Assembly: GCF_036320965.1 (NCBI RefSeq)
Contig: NC_092248.1
Location: forward strand, 21,116,552-21,180,551
Source of the DNA: Panulirus ornatus
Lineage: Eukaryota > Arthropoda > Malacostraca > Decapoda > Palinuridae
Direction: 5' to 3'
DNA length: 64,000 nt
This document shows positions 1 through 11,052 of the stretch, piece after piece (position 1 is the stretch's first letter; the number at the start of each line of letters is the position of its first letter). The translations under genes and the position numbers were made by a program. The notes below the pieces were generated by a model. The model did not search any database and was not told where the DNA came from. It worked only from the letters and a program-made list of their open reading frames with translations.

Positions 1-1605
1 CTAAAACACTTCACTTCCTCCAGTTTTTCTCCATTCAAACTCACCTCCCAATTGACTTGACCCTCAACCCTACTGTACCTAATAACCTTGCTCTTATTCA
101 CATTTACTCTTAACTTTCTTCTTCCACACACTTTACCAAACTCAGTCACCAGCTTCTGCAGTTTCTCACATGAATCAGCCACCAGCGCTGTATCATCAGC
201 GAACAACAACTGACTCACTTCCCAAGCTCTCTCATCCCCAACAGACTTCATACTTGCCCCTCTTTCCAAGACTCTTGCATTTACCTCCCTAACAACCCCA
301 TCCATAAACAAATTAAACAACCATGGAGACATCACACACCCCTGCCGCAAACCTACATTCACTGAGAACCAATCACTTTCCTCTCTTCCTACACGTACAC
401 ATGCCTTACATCCTCGATAAAAACTTTTCACTGCTTCTAACAACTTGCCTCCCACACCATATATTCTTAATACCTTCCACAGAGCATCTCTATCAACTCT
501 ATCATATGCCTTCTCCAGATCCATAAATGCTACATACAAATCCATTTGCTTTTCTAAGTATTTCTCACATACATTCTTCAAAGCAAACACCTGATCCACA
601 CATCCTCTACCACTTCTGAAACCACACTGCTCTTCCCCAATCTGATGCTCTGTACATGCCTTCACCCTCTCAATCAATACCCTCCCATATAATTTACCAG
701 GAATACTCAACAAACTTATACCTCTGTAATTTGAGCACTCACTCTTATCCCCTTTGCCTTTGTACAATGGCACTATGCACGCATTCCGCCAATCCTCAGG
801 CACCTCACCATGAGTCATACATACATTAAATAACCTTACCAACCAGTCAACAATACAGTCACCCCCTTTTTTAATAAATTCCACTGCAATACCATCCAAA
901 CCTGCTGCCTTGCCGGCTTTCATCTTCCGCAAAGCTTTTACTACCTCTTCTCTGTTTACCAAATCATTTTCCCTAACCCTCTCACTTTGCACACCACCTC
1001 GACCAAAACACCCTATATCTGCCACTCTGTCATCAGACACATTCAACAAACCTTCAAAATACTCATTCCATCTCCTTCTCACATCACCACTACTTGTTAT
1101 CACCTCCCCATTTACGCCCTTCACTGAAGTTCCCATTTGCTCCCTTGTCTTACGCACCCTATTTACCTCCTTCCAGAACATCTTTTTATTCTCCCTAAAA
1201 TTTACTGATAGTCTCTCACCCCAACTCTCATTTGCCCTTTTTTTCACCTCTTGCACCTTTCTCTTGACCTCCTGTCTCTTTCTTTTATACTTCTCCCACT
1301 CAATTGCATTTTTTCCCTGCAAAAATCGTCCAAATGCCTCTCTCTTCTCTTTCACTAATACTCTTACTTCTTCATCCCACCACTCACTACCCTTTCTAAA
1401 CAGCCCACCTCCCACTCTTCTCATGCCACAAGCATCTTTTGCGCAATCCATCACTGATTCCCTAAATACATCCCATTCCTCCCCCACTCCCCTTACTTCC
1501 ATTGTTCTCACCTTTTTCCATTCTGTACACAGTCTCTCCTGATACTTCCTCACACAGGTCTCCTTCCCAAGCTCACTTACTCTCACCACCTTCTTCACCC
1601 CAACA
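1..1605 (-). CDS. LINE linker plus reverse transcriptase, partial
   Basis: The minus-strand frame appears open from just after the endonuclease frameshift to the window edge, about 530 codons, although I spot-checked it rather than translating every codon. It runs through a basic linker (YKRKRQEVKRKVQEVKK-type), the EFIKKGGDCIVDW segment, YKGKGDKSECSNYRGISLLS (RT fingers), GFRSGRGCVDQVFALK, AFMDLEKAYDRVD (first catalytic aspartate), GLRQGCVMSPWLFNLFMDG and LLFADDTALVAD (catalytic Asp-Asp). These match the RT motif order of non-LTR retrotransposons. The RT uses nicked target DNA to prime cDNA synthesis. The C-terminus is missing at the edge. Confidence 0.85.
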
Positions 1606-1606
1606 T

Positions 1607-2068
1607 TCACTCTCTTTTCTGAAAACCCATACTAATCTTCACCTTAGCCTCCACAAGATAATGATCAGACATCCCTCCAGTTGCACCTCTCAGCACATTG
1701 ACATCCAAAAGTCTCTCTTTCGCACGCCTGTCAATTAACACGTAATCCAATAACGCTCTCTGGCCATCTCTCCTACTTACATAAGTATACTTATGTATAT
1801 CTCGCTTTTTAAACCAGGTATTCCCAATCATCAGTCCTTTTTCAGCACATAAATCTACAAGCTCTTCACCATTTCCATTTACAACACTGAACACCCCATG
1901 CATACCAATTATTCCCTCAACTGCCACATTACTCACCTTTGCATTCAAATCACCCATCACTATAACCCGGTCTCGTGCATCAAAACCGCTAACACACTCA
2001 TTTAGCTGCTCCCAAAACACTTGCCTCTCATGATTTTTCCTTCTCATGCCCATTTGCATATGCACCAA
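1607..2068 (-). pseudogene. APE-type endonuclease fragment of LINE L1
   Basis: This 153-codon minus-strand frame carries the second half of the endonuclease. Visible motifs are DRVIVMGDLNAKV (GDLN, metal and phosphate ligands), DYVLIDRR and GGMSDHYLVEAKV (the SDH catalytic histidine box). This enzyme nicks the target site. The frame ends at 1607 because a small deletion in the conserved FQKRRENV segment turns it into FQKRE-stop. On the 5' side the frame is lost at the foreign insertion. All catalytic motifs in this half are present, so the copy was probably competent before these two lesions. Confidence 0.85.
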
Positions 2069-2215
2069 TAATCACCCACCTCTCTCCATCAACTTCATTT
2101 TAACCCAATTAATCGAGAATTTACTTTTTTACATTCTATCAACATACTCCCACACTTCTGTTTCAGGAAATATTGCTACTCCTTCCCTTGCTCTTGTCCT
2201 CTCCTAACCCCGACT

Positions 2216-2764
2216 TCACTCCTCTCTTAAAAATTCACATATGAATTCACTAGAATCGTGAATTATTTCACTATTCACTATTCACCATTATCATCTACTC
2301 TGCACTCTAAAACATCCCTAAAGAATTCACTATATTACTGTATTCACACAAAACCCACCTTAACTATTAGTTCACTCTCACTACTGAGAGCTCCTCACTC
2401 AAAAGAAATACACAAATATTCACTAACAATACGGCTATTCCATTTCACTACTTGGTAACTGAACAAAACTTCCACAATACTCATTCACTCTCAATCACTC
2501 ACTATACTTAAATTTACTTTGTAAACACTAACATATAAAAACTATGCACCTATTTGACACGTCCTAATACCTGTTACATATCACTCATCACTACTACTAA
2601 ATTAACTCCACTAAAAAATACTCTTCACTCAGAACTACTAATATATATCATTAAAAAAAAAAACACTATTTAATCTTAAAATTCAACTCTCCATTCACTT
2701 AGACTACACTATACTATACTCACGTTTCACTTTTCACGCTACTAAAGAAAATTCACTACTCCTG
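2216..2764. other. 549-bp G-poor, TTCACT-rich insertion inside the endonuclease
   Basis: Other LINE copies run straight from ...GACTTTACTCC to CAAGACATTCCC at this point. Here about 550 bp of A/T/C-rich, G-poor sequence intervenes, with TTCACT or ATTCACT recurring irregularly (for example near 2256, 2268, 2275, 2315, 2481, 2693, 2726, 2751). The flanks are ...GACTTCACTCC and TTCACTACTCC, so the host motif itself resembles the repeated hexamer. There is no ORF of note. It could be a decayed expansion of a local TTCACT slippage tract or an unknown insertion. Confidence 0.55.
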
Positions 2765-2915
2765 CTCCCCAGACATTTCCAAACCATCTTTCCCCTTTAC
2801 CCTTGAGCTTCGTTTCACTCAGAGCCAAAACATCCAGTTCCTTTCCTCAAACATACTACCTATCTCCCCCTTTTTTCACATCTTGGTTACATCCACACAC
2901 ATTTAGGCACCCCAC

Positions 2916-3087
2916 TCTGAGCCTTCGAGGAGGATGAGCACTCCCGCGTGACTCCTTCTTCTGTTCCCATTTAAAAGTTAATACACGAGGGGAGGATTTC
3001 CGCCCCCCGCTCCCGTCCCCTCTAGTCGCTTTCTACGACACGCGAGGAATACGTGGGAAGTATTCTTTCACCCCTATCCCCAGGGAT
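2916..3087 (-). other. RTE LINE 5' leader (head shared with SINE-1)
   Basis: On the minus strand the leader starts with CCCTGGGGATA, passes through CGTGTCGTAGAAAGCGACTAG and GAAATCCTCCCCTCG-like blocks, then AGAAGGAGTCACGCGGG, and enters the ORF at GGTGCCTAAATGTGTGTGG. The same leader is seen in front of the endonuclease at 17153-17292, 27786-27955 and 63637-63790. The first 100 or so bases also form the head of SINE-1. By analogy with other LINEs it may hold the internal promoter, but no promoter motif can be shown. Confidence 0.7.
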
Positions 3088-3095
3088 AATATATA

Positions 3096-3096
3096 A

Positions 3097-3137
<41 letters not shown>

Positions 3138-3161
3138 CGCACACACACACACATATACATA

Positions 3162-3223
<62 letters not shown>
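3096..3223. repeat. (CA)n then (TAA)n microsatellites
   Basis: An imperfect (CA)n tract (about 3103-3152) is followed by an almost pure (AAT)n tract (about 3163-3223). They lie between the head of L1 and a solo LINE tail in the opposite orientation. Confidence 0.95.
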
Positions 3224-3224
<1 letters not shown>

Positions 3225-3335
3225 TGTATATTTGCGTGTGTGGACGTATGTATATACATGTGTATGGGAGTGGGTTGGGCCATTTCTTTCGTCTGTTTCC
3301 TTGCGCTACCTCGCAAACGCGGGAGACAGTGGCAA
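3224..3335 (+). mobile_element. Solo RTE LINE 3' tail
   Basis: Only the last 110 bp or so of the LINE 3' UTR is present: TATATTTGCGTGTGTGGACG, TGGGTTGGGCCATTTC, then TTGCGCTACCTCGCAAACGC and GGGAGACAGTGGC, followed by A-rich sequence and (AAT)n. Such extreme 5' truncation is usual for LINE insertions. It is bounded by trinucleotide arrays on both sides. Confidence 0.85.
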
Positions 3336-3695
<360 letters not shown>

Positions 3696-4815
3696 CTCAG
3701 TGAATGTACGTTTGCGGCAGGGGTGTGTGATGTCTCCATGGTTGTTTAATTTGTTTATGGATGGGGTTGTTAGGGAGGTGAATGCAAGAGCTTTGGAAAG
3801 AGGGGCAAGTATGAAGTCTGTTGGGGATGAGAGAGCTTGGGAAGTGAGTCAGTTGTTGTTCGCTGATGATACAGCGCTGGTGGCTGATTCATGTGAGAAA
3901 CTGCAGAAGCTGGTGACTGAGTTTGGTAAAGTGTGTGAAAGAAGAAAGTTAAGAGTAAATGTGAATAAGAGCAAGGTTATTAGGTACAGTAGGGTTGAGG
4001 GTCAAGTCAATTGGGAGGTGAGTTTGAATGGAGAAAAACTGGAGGAAGTGAAGTGTTTTAGATATCTGGGAGTGGATCTGGCAGCGGATGGAACCATGGA
4101 AGCGGAAGTGGATCATAGGGTGGGGGAGGGGGCGAAAATTCTGGGAGCCTTGAAGAATGTGTGGAAGTCGAGAACATTTCCACGGAAAGCAAAAATGAGT
4201 ATGTTTGAAGGAATAGTGGTTCCAACAATGTTGTATGGTTGCGAGGCGTGGGCTATGGATAGAGTTGTGCGCAGGAGGATGGATGTGCTGGAAATGTGAT
4301 GTTTGAGGACAATGAGTGGTGTGAGGTGGTTTGATCGAGTAAGTAACGTAAGGGTAAGAGAGATGTGTGGAAATAAAAAGAGCGTGGTTGAGAGAGCAGA
4401 AGAGGGTGTTTTGAAATGGTTTGGGGACATGGAGAGAATGAGTGAGGAAAGATTGACCAAGAGGATATATGTGTCGGAGGTGGAGGGAACGAGGAGAAGA
4501 GGGAGACCAAATTGGAGGTGGAAAGATGGAGTGAAAAGGATTTTGTGTGATCGGGGCCTGAACATGCAGGAGGGTGAAAGGAGGGCAAGGAATAGAGTGA
4601 ATTGGAGCGATGTGGTATACCGGGGTTGACGTGCTGTCAGTGGATTGAATCGGGGCATGTGAAGCGTCTGGGGTAAACCATGGAAAGCTGTGTAGGTATG
4701 TATATTTTGCGTGTGTGGACGTATGTATATACATGTGTATGGGGGTGGGTTGGGCCATTTCTTTCGTCTGTTTCCTTGCGCTACCTCGCAAACTCGGGAG
4801 ACAGCGACAAAGCAA
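3696..4815 (+). mobile_element. RTE LINE copy L2, 5'-truncated, subfamily A
   Basis: It begins inside the RT at TCTCAGTGAATGTACG and continues to the 3' stem-loop (about 4774-4812), followed by (AT)n. The short 3' UTR runs directly from CCATGGAAAG to CTGTGTAGGTATG, and the frame ends early at GGGGTTGACG, both marks of subfamily A. Copy L5 starts at the same truncation point. Confidence 0.93.
3700..4629 (+). pseudogene. LINE reverse transcriptase C-terminal half, one nonsense mutation
   Basis: The frame starts in the RT motif NVRLRQGCVMSPWLFNLF, passes QLLFADDTALVAD (catalytic pair intact), [20 protein letters not shown] and [11 protein letters not shown], and ends with [15 protein letters not shown] and [14 protein letters not shown] single stop at 4297-4299 (AGA to TGA in LEMRCLR) splits it into two stretches, 3700-4299 and 4303-4629. 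The palm and thumb parts are otherwise intact. A 5'-truncated copy like this cannot be autonomous. Confidence 0.88.
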
Positions 4816-4816
4816 A

Positions 4817-5200
<384 letters not shown>

Positions 5201-5480
5201 ATTATATTGGTGGGAGGGGGGGGGGGGGGGGGGGGGGGGGATAGTGGGGAGTTATATAATATATAGTTTTTATATATGATTTTTTTTATTTTTTGGTTTT
5301 TTAGATTTGTTAGTGTTTTTTGTTTTGGTGTGTGTGTGTGTTTTGTGTTTGTTTTTATATAAATATTAATGGGGGGGGGGGGGGAGGGGGGTATATAATA
5401 TAAAATATATATATATAATATATATATAAATATAAAACGATATATATGTATATATATAAATATATAAAAATATATAATAT
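5201..5480. repeat. Mixed low-complexity block with two poly(G) runs
   Basis: Poly(G) runs near 5216-5240 and 5371-5390 flank T-rich and GT-rich sequence, then return to TA-rich sequence. There are no coding features. Long homopolymer G next to long AT arrays may reflect polymerase or sequencing trouble. Confidence 0.7.
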
Positions 5481-5795
5481 ATATCACAAATAAATGATCA
5501 ATAAAGTCAACTAACACCTCAAGGTCCTCGACGCTCCTTGTCTTACCTACCCTCAAATCGTCCTCATCCCTCCTTGCCCTGCCCCGCCGTAAATTCATGA
5601 CAAGCCTATTGCCAAAACATCCCCCCTGTTATCCTTACTAGAAGCCAGTGTAGTACCGTGACAAACCATTATGTAAGACTCCTGGTAGGCTGTAGCCTGA
5701 CGGTCATGGCCGGCCTGCGATGCCTAGATGCCATTAGTAACCAAGGCAACGGGGAATCAGCGCGAAGTGCTCACATTATCAGGAGGTCAAAAGTT
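5481..5795. other. Single-copy island between two LINE copies
   Basis: About 310 bp of mixed composition unlike the LINEs. It holds no ORF above about 60 codons that looks real and no recognised motif. I see no second copy in the window. It ends where LINE L3 begins. Confidence 0.5.
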
Positions 5796-5796
5796 T

Positions 5797-7264
5797 GAAG
5801 AGTATTCCTGGTAAATTATATGGGAGGTATTGATTGAGAAGGGTGAAGGCATGTACCGATCACCGATTGGGGGAAGAGCAGTAGTGGTTCAGAAGATGTA
5901 GAAGGATGTGTGGAACAGGTGTTTATGCTTTGAAGAAATGTAATGTGAGACATACTTAGAAAAGCAAATGGATTCTGTAAGTAGCACTTATGGATTCTGG
6001 AGAAGGCATATGATAGAGTTGATAGAGATGCTCTGTGGAAGGTATTAAGAATATATGGTGTGGGAGGCAAGTTGTTAGAAGCAGTGAAAAGTTTTTATCG
6101 AGGATGTAAGGCATGTGTACGTGTAGGAAGAGAGGAAAGTGATTGGTTCTCAGTGAATGTAGGTTTGCGGCAGGGGTTTGTGATGTCTCCATGGTTGTTT
6201 AATTTGTTTATGGATGGGGTTGTTAGGGAGGTAAATGCAAGAGTCTTGGAAAGAGGGGCAAGTATGAAGTCTGTTGGGGATGAGAGAGCTTGGGAAGTGA
6301 GTCAGTTGTTGTTCGCTGATAATACAGCGCTGGTGGCGGATTCATGGGAGAAACTGCAGAAGCTGGTGACGGAATTTGGTAAAGTGTGTGGAAGAAGAAA
6401 GTTAAGAGTAAATGTGAATAAGAGCAAGGTTATTAGGTACAGTAGGGTTGAGGGTCAAGTCAATTGGGAGGTGAGTTTGAATGGAGAAAAACTGGAGGAA
6501 GTGAAGTGTTTTAGATATCTGGGAGTGGATCTGTCAGCGGATGGAACCATGGAAGCGGAAGTGGATCATAGGGTGGGGGAGGGGGCGAAAATTTTGGGAG
6601 CCTTGAAAAATGTGTGGAAGTCGAGAACATTATCTCGGAAAGCAAAAATGGGTATGTTTGAAGGAATAGTAGTTCCAACAATGTTGTATGGTTGCGAGGC
6701 GTGGGCTATGGATAGAGTTGTGCGCAGGAGGATGGATGTGCTGGAAATGAGATGTTTGAGGACAATGTGTGGTGTGAGGTGGTTTGATCGAGTAAGTAAC
6801 GTAAGGGTAAGAGAGATGTGTGGAAATAAAAAGAGCGTGGTTGAGAGAGCAGAAGAGGGTGTTTTGAAATGGTTTGGGCACATGGAGAGAATGAGTGAGG
6901 AAAGATTGACCAAGAGGATATATGTGTCGGAGGTGGAGGGAACGAGGAGAAGAGGGAGACCAAATTGGAGGTGGAAAGATGGAGTGAAAAGGATTTTGTG
7001 TGATCGGGGCCTGAACATGCAGGAGGGTGAAAGGAGGGCAAGGAATAGAGTGAATTGGAGCGATTGGTATACAGGGGTTGACGTGCTGTCGGTGGATTGA
7101 ATCAAGGCATGTGAAGCGTCCGGGGTAAACCATGGAAAGCTGTGTAGGTATGTATATTTGCGTGTGTGGACGTGTGTATGTACATGTGTATGGGGGGGGT
7201 TGGGCCATTTCTTTCGTCTGTTTCCTTGCGCTACCTCGCAAACGCGGGAGACAGCGACGCGGTA
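5797..7264 (+). mobile_element. RTE LINE copy L3, 5'-truncated, subfamily A
   Basis: It starts in the RT fingers (GAGTATTCCTGGTAAATTAT) and continues to a 3' tail ending GGAGACAGCGACGCGG, followed by A-run and (AT)n. The first 260 bp carry several indels; after 6060 the frame is open. The 3' UTR is short (subfamily A). Confidence 0.93.
6060..7100 (+). CDS. LINE reverse transcriptase fragment with FADN instead of FADD
   Basis: This is a 346-codon open frame covering the RT from GGKLLEAVKSFYRGC through GLRQGFVMSPWLFNLFMDG, the catalytic box, [16 protein letters not shown] and the C-terminal [15 protein letters not shown]. The catalytic box reads LLFADNTALVAD: the second aspartate codon GAT is AAT, which removes one of the two metal-binding acids and should abolish polymerase activity. 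The end is frameshifted (GATTGGTATACAG in place of GATGTGGTATACCGG), so the last residues are not native. It is a long but dead ORF. Confidence 0.85.
   Translation: MGGKLLEAVKSFYRGCKACVRVGREESDWFSVNVGLRQGFVMSPWLFNLFMDGVVREVNARVLERGASMKSVGDERAWEVSQLLFADNTALVADSWEKLQKLVTEFGKVCGRRKLRVNVNKSKVIRYSRVEGQVNWEVSLNGEKLEEVKCFRYLGVDLSADGTMEAEVDHRVGEGAKILGALKNVWKSRTLSRKAKMGMFEGIVVPTMLYGCEAWAMDRVVRRRMDVLEMRCLRTMCGVRWFDRVSNVRVREMCGNKKSVVERAEEGVLKWFGHMERMSEERLTKRIYVSEVEGTRRRGRPNWRWKDGVKRILCDRGLNMQEGERRARNRVNWSDWYTGVDVLSVD

Positions 7265-7269
<5 letters not shown>

Positions 7270-7343
<74 letters not shown>
7270..7343. repeat. (AT)n microsatellite at the L3 3' end
   Basis: An A-run followed by pure (TA)n, placed directly after the LINE tail and directly before a SINE-1 head. 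Confidence 0.95.
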
Positions 7344-7943
<600 letters not shown>

Positions 7944-7944
7944 T

Positions 7945-8186
7945 TTTATACTAATCGCCATTTCCCGCATTAGCGAGGTAGCGTTAAGAACAGAGGATGA
8001 GAACTGGGCCTTTGAGGGAATATCCTCACCTGGCCCCCTTCTCTGTTTCTTCTTTTGGAAAAAAAAAAAAAAAGGGAGGATTTCCAGCCTCCCACTCCCT
8101 TCTCTTTTCAGTCGCTTTCTAACGATACGCAGGGAATACTGGGAAGTAATTCCTTTCTTCTCCCCTATCCCCAGGGATAAATTAAT
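7945..8186 (-). mobile_element. SINE-1 copy b, complete, inverted relative to copy a
   Basis: On the minus strand it shows the head (CCCTGGGGATAGGGGAGAAG), the CTGGAAATCCTCCC block, a T-run, the middle (GGCCAGGTGAGGATATTCCC, CAAAGGCCCAGTTCTC) and the tail CGCTACCTCGCTAATGCGGG-AAATGGCGA. Its head lies against the tail of LINE L4. Confidence 0.75.
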
Positions 8187-8207
8187 AATTTTTTTTTTTT
8201 TTTTTTT

Positions 8208-9880
8208 TATACTTTGTCGCTGTCTCCCGCGTTTGCGAGGTGCGCAAGGAAGACAGACGAAAGAAATGGCCCAACCCCCCCCCCAACACAAGTAAACACC
8301 GTTGACGTCCCACACACGGCAAAATACATACCTACACAGCTTTCCATGGTTTTAACCCCACGCTATCACATGCCTTGATTCAATCCACTGACAGCACGTC
8401 AACCCCTAGTATACCACATACTACCAATTCACTCTATTCTTGCCCTCCTTTCACCTCCTGCATGTTCAGGCCCCGATCACACGCAAACAAAATCTTTTTC
8501 ACTTCCATTAAAAAAAACAAAAAACTCCAACTTTTCCCACCCCAATTTGTCTCCCTCTTCTCCTCGTTCCCTCCACCTCCGACACATATATCCTCTTGGT
8601 CAATCTTTCCTCACTCATTCTCTCCATGTGCCCAAACCATTTCAAAACACCCTCTTCTGCTCCTCTCAACCACGCTCTTTTTATTCCAAACATCTCTCTT
8701 ACCCCTTTTCTATTTACTCGATCAAACCACCTCACCCCAAACACTTTGTCCTCAAAAATTAAAATTTAAACACATCCACCCCCTCCGAACCCCCTCTTAT
8801 AGCCCACGCCTCGAAACCCAATAAAAAATTTTTTAAACCCACTTTTTCCAAAAACATCCCCATTTTTGCTTTCCAGATAATGCCCCTCGTTTTTCCCACT
8901 TTTTTCAAGGCTCCCAAAATTTTCCCCCTCCCCCACCCTTGCCCCTTCCCCCAGGCCTGTGCAATCCCTCCCAGATATCAAAAACCACTTCATTTCCTCC
9001 ATTTTTTTCTCCATTAAAAACTTACCTCCCAATTGACTTGACCCTAATCCTACTGTACCAAATTTAACCTTATTTATTCAAATTTCTCACTTTCTTCTTT
9101 CCCCAACATTTTAAACCAAACGACTGAAATACTTCCCCCTCTCTCCAAAACTCTTGCATTCCCCCTCCCTAACAACCCCATCCAAAAAAAATTTTAAAAA
9201 AAACCATTGAGGGCATCATGAAAAACGGGCCCCCAAACCCAAAAATTTTAGAGAACCAATCCCTTTTCTTTTTTCCCACTCTTAAACCCGCCTTTAAACC
9301 TCGATAAAATTTTTTCACTATTTCCGAAATTCCCCCCCACACCTTTTTTACCCCAATAACCCCTTTCCCCAGATCATCTCTATTAAAATCTCTGATTTTT
9401 CTTTTTCCAGATCCATAAATGCTAAATACAAAACCCCTTTTTTTTTTCAAAAAATATTTTTCACATTTCATTTTTTCAAAGTAAACAAACCCGATTTCCC
9501 CACAAAAAACCTCTACCCCTTCCCGGGGAAACCCCACTGCCCCTTCCCCAATTGTTTCTTGTACATGCCTTCCCCCCTCTCAATCAATACCCCCCCCATA
9601 TAAATTTTCCAGGAAAACTCAACAAACTTATAACCCCTGTAATTTTAGCAAATCACTCTTATCCCCTTTTCCTTTGTAAAATGGCACAAATGAACCATTC
9701 CGCCCAAACCTCACACCTCCCATAGTCATACAAATTTTAAAAAAACCTTACCAACCAGTCAACAATACGGCACCCCCTTTTTTAATAAATTTTCCCCTGC
9801 CCAAAACCAAAAAAAACCTGTGCCTTGCCGGCTTTATCTTCGCAAAAACTTTTACTTTCCTCTTTTTCTGTTTACAAATC
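8208..9880 (-). mobile_element. RTE LINE copy L4, subfamily A, in degraded consensus
   Basis: The minus-strand LINE begins with the 3' stem-loop at 8210-8250 and reaches back to the linker/RT boundary (GCCGGCTTTATCTTCGC, EEVVKALRKMKAG region) at 9880. The 3' 550 bp is readable. From about 8760 the sequence carries dense homopolymer changes and indels, so no long frame survives. The GTCAACCCC motif marks subfamily A. It meets L5 head-to-head at 9880. Confidence 0.8.
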
Positions 9881-11052
9881 TCAGTGAATTTTAGGTTTCC
9901 CCCAGGGGGGTGTTGGGTGTCTCCATGGTTGTTTAATTTTTTTATGGTTGGGGGTTTTTAGGGAGGTGAAAAGCAAAAAGTTTTTTTTAAAAAGGGGCAA
10001 GTATGAAGTTGTTGGGGGGGAGAAAAGCTTGGGGAAATGGGGTCCGTTGTTGTTCGCTGAAGATACAGCGGTGGTGGGGTGATTCATGTGAGAAAATGAG
10101 AAAACTGGGTGACTTTTTGGTTTAAAATTTTTGGGAAAAAAAGAAAGTTAAAGTTTAAAAGTGAATAAGAGCAAGGTTTTTAAAGGGACATTAGGGTTGA
10201 GGGTCCCAAATTTAATTGGGAGGTAAGTTTTTAATGGGAAAAAAATGGGGGGAAGTAAAGTGTTTTAGAATCTGGGAGTGGACTGGCAGCGGAAAGGAAC
10301 CCTGGAAAACGGAAGTGGATCCCCCGGGTGGGGGAGGGGGCGAAAATCCCGGGGGGGCCCTTTAAGAATTGGGAAGTCGAGGGAAATTTTTCTCGGAAAG
10401 CAAAAATTTGGGGGGTTTTTGAAGGAAAAGTGGTTTTTAAAAATGCTGTATGGTTTCGAGGGGGGATATGGATAGAGTTGTGCGGAGGAGGTGGGTGTGC
10501 TTGGGGAAAAAGATGTTTGAGGACAAGTGTGGTGTGAGGTGGTTTTTATTTGAGTAAGTAACGTAAAAAAAGGGGAAAGAATTTTGTGGGAAAAAAAAAG
10601 AGCTGGTTTTAGAGAGCAGAAGAGGGGGTTTTGAAAAAGGGTTTGGGGACAAAGGGGGAAAATTTAGTGAGGAAAATTTTAACCAAAAGGGGTATTGTTT
10701 TCCCGGGTTGGGGGGAACGGGAAAAGTGGGGGACCAAAATTTGGGGGTGCAAAGATGGATGAAAAAAATTTTTTTGTGTCGGGGCCTTTAACATGCAGGA
10801 GGGTGAAAGGAGGGCAAGGAATAGAGTGAAAATTTGGGGCGATGTGGGATACCGGGGGGGGTTTTACGGCGTCGTGGATTGAATCGGGGGATGTGAAACT
10901 CCCGGGGTAAACCATGGAAGGGTGTGTAGGTAATATATTTGGGGTGGGGTGGGGGTGTTTTGTATTTCCCCTGGTATGGGGGGGGTTGGGCCATTTCTTT
11001 TTGTCCCGTTTCCTTTCGCTACCTCGCAAACGCGGGAGAAACGACAAAGCAA
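9881..11052 (+). mobile_element. RTE LINE copy L5, 5'-truncated, in degraded consensus
   Basis: It begins TCTCAGTGAATTTTAGG, the same truncation point as L2, and runs to the stem-loop TTTCGCTACCTCGCAAACGC at about 11017-11047. RT blocks are recognisable by eye but scrambled by homopolymer expansions and small indels. It is not translatable over more than about 70 codons. Confidence 0.8.

Larger units (their letters stand above)
1..3087 (-). mobile_element. RTE-type LINE copy L1, cut by the left window edge
   Basis: Read on the minus strand this copy has the 5' leader (2916-3087), the APE endonuclease region (about 1607-2215 and 2765-2915), the linker (about 960-1605) and the reverse transcriptase up to the motif after the FADD box, where the window begins. 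The 3' UTR is outside the window. The single-ORF order EN-linker-RT, a total length near 3.5 kb and 3' ends made of short tandem repeats are features of the RTE clade; assignment to that clade is my inference. The endonuclease part is broken twice: by a 549-bp foreign segment at 2216-2764 and by a small deletion near 1607. The RT half appears open and is among the best preserved here. Confidence 0.9.

Noticed and set aside
910..1542. Ser/Pro/Leu-rich plus-strand ORFs over minus-strand LINE copies (also near 15678-16271, 28155-28631, 30543-31361, 53834-54193)
   Set aside because: They are antisense shadows of the LINE ORF, recurring in every copy.
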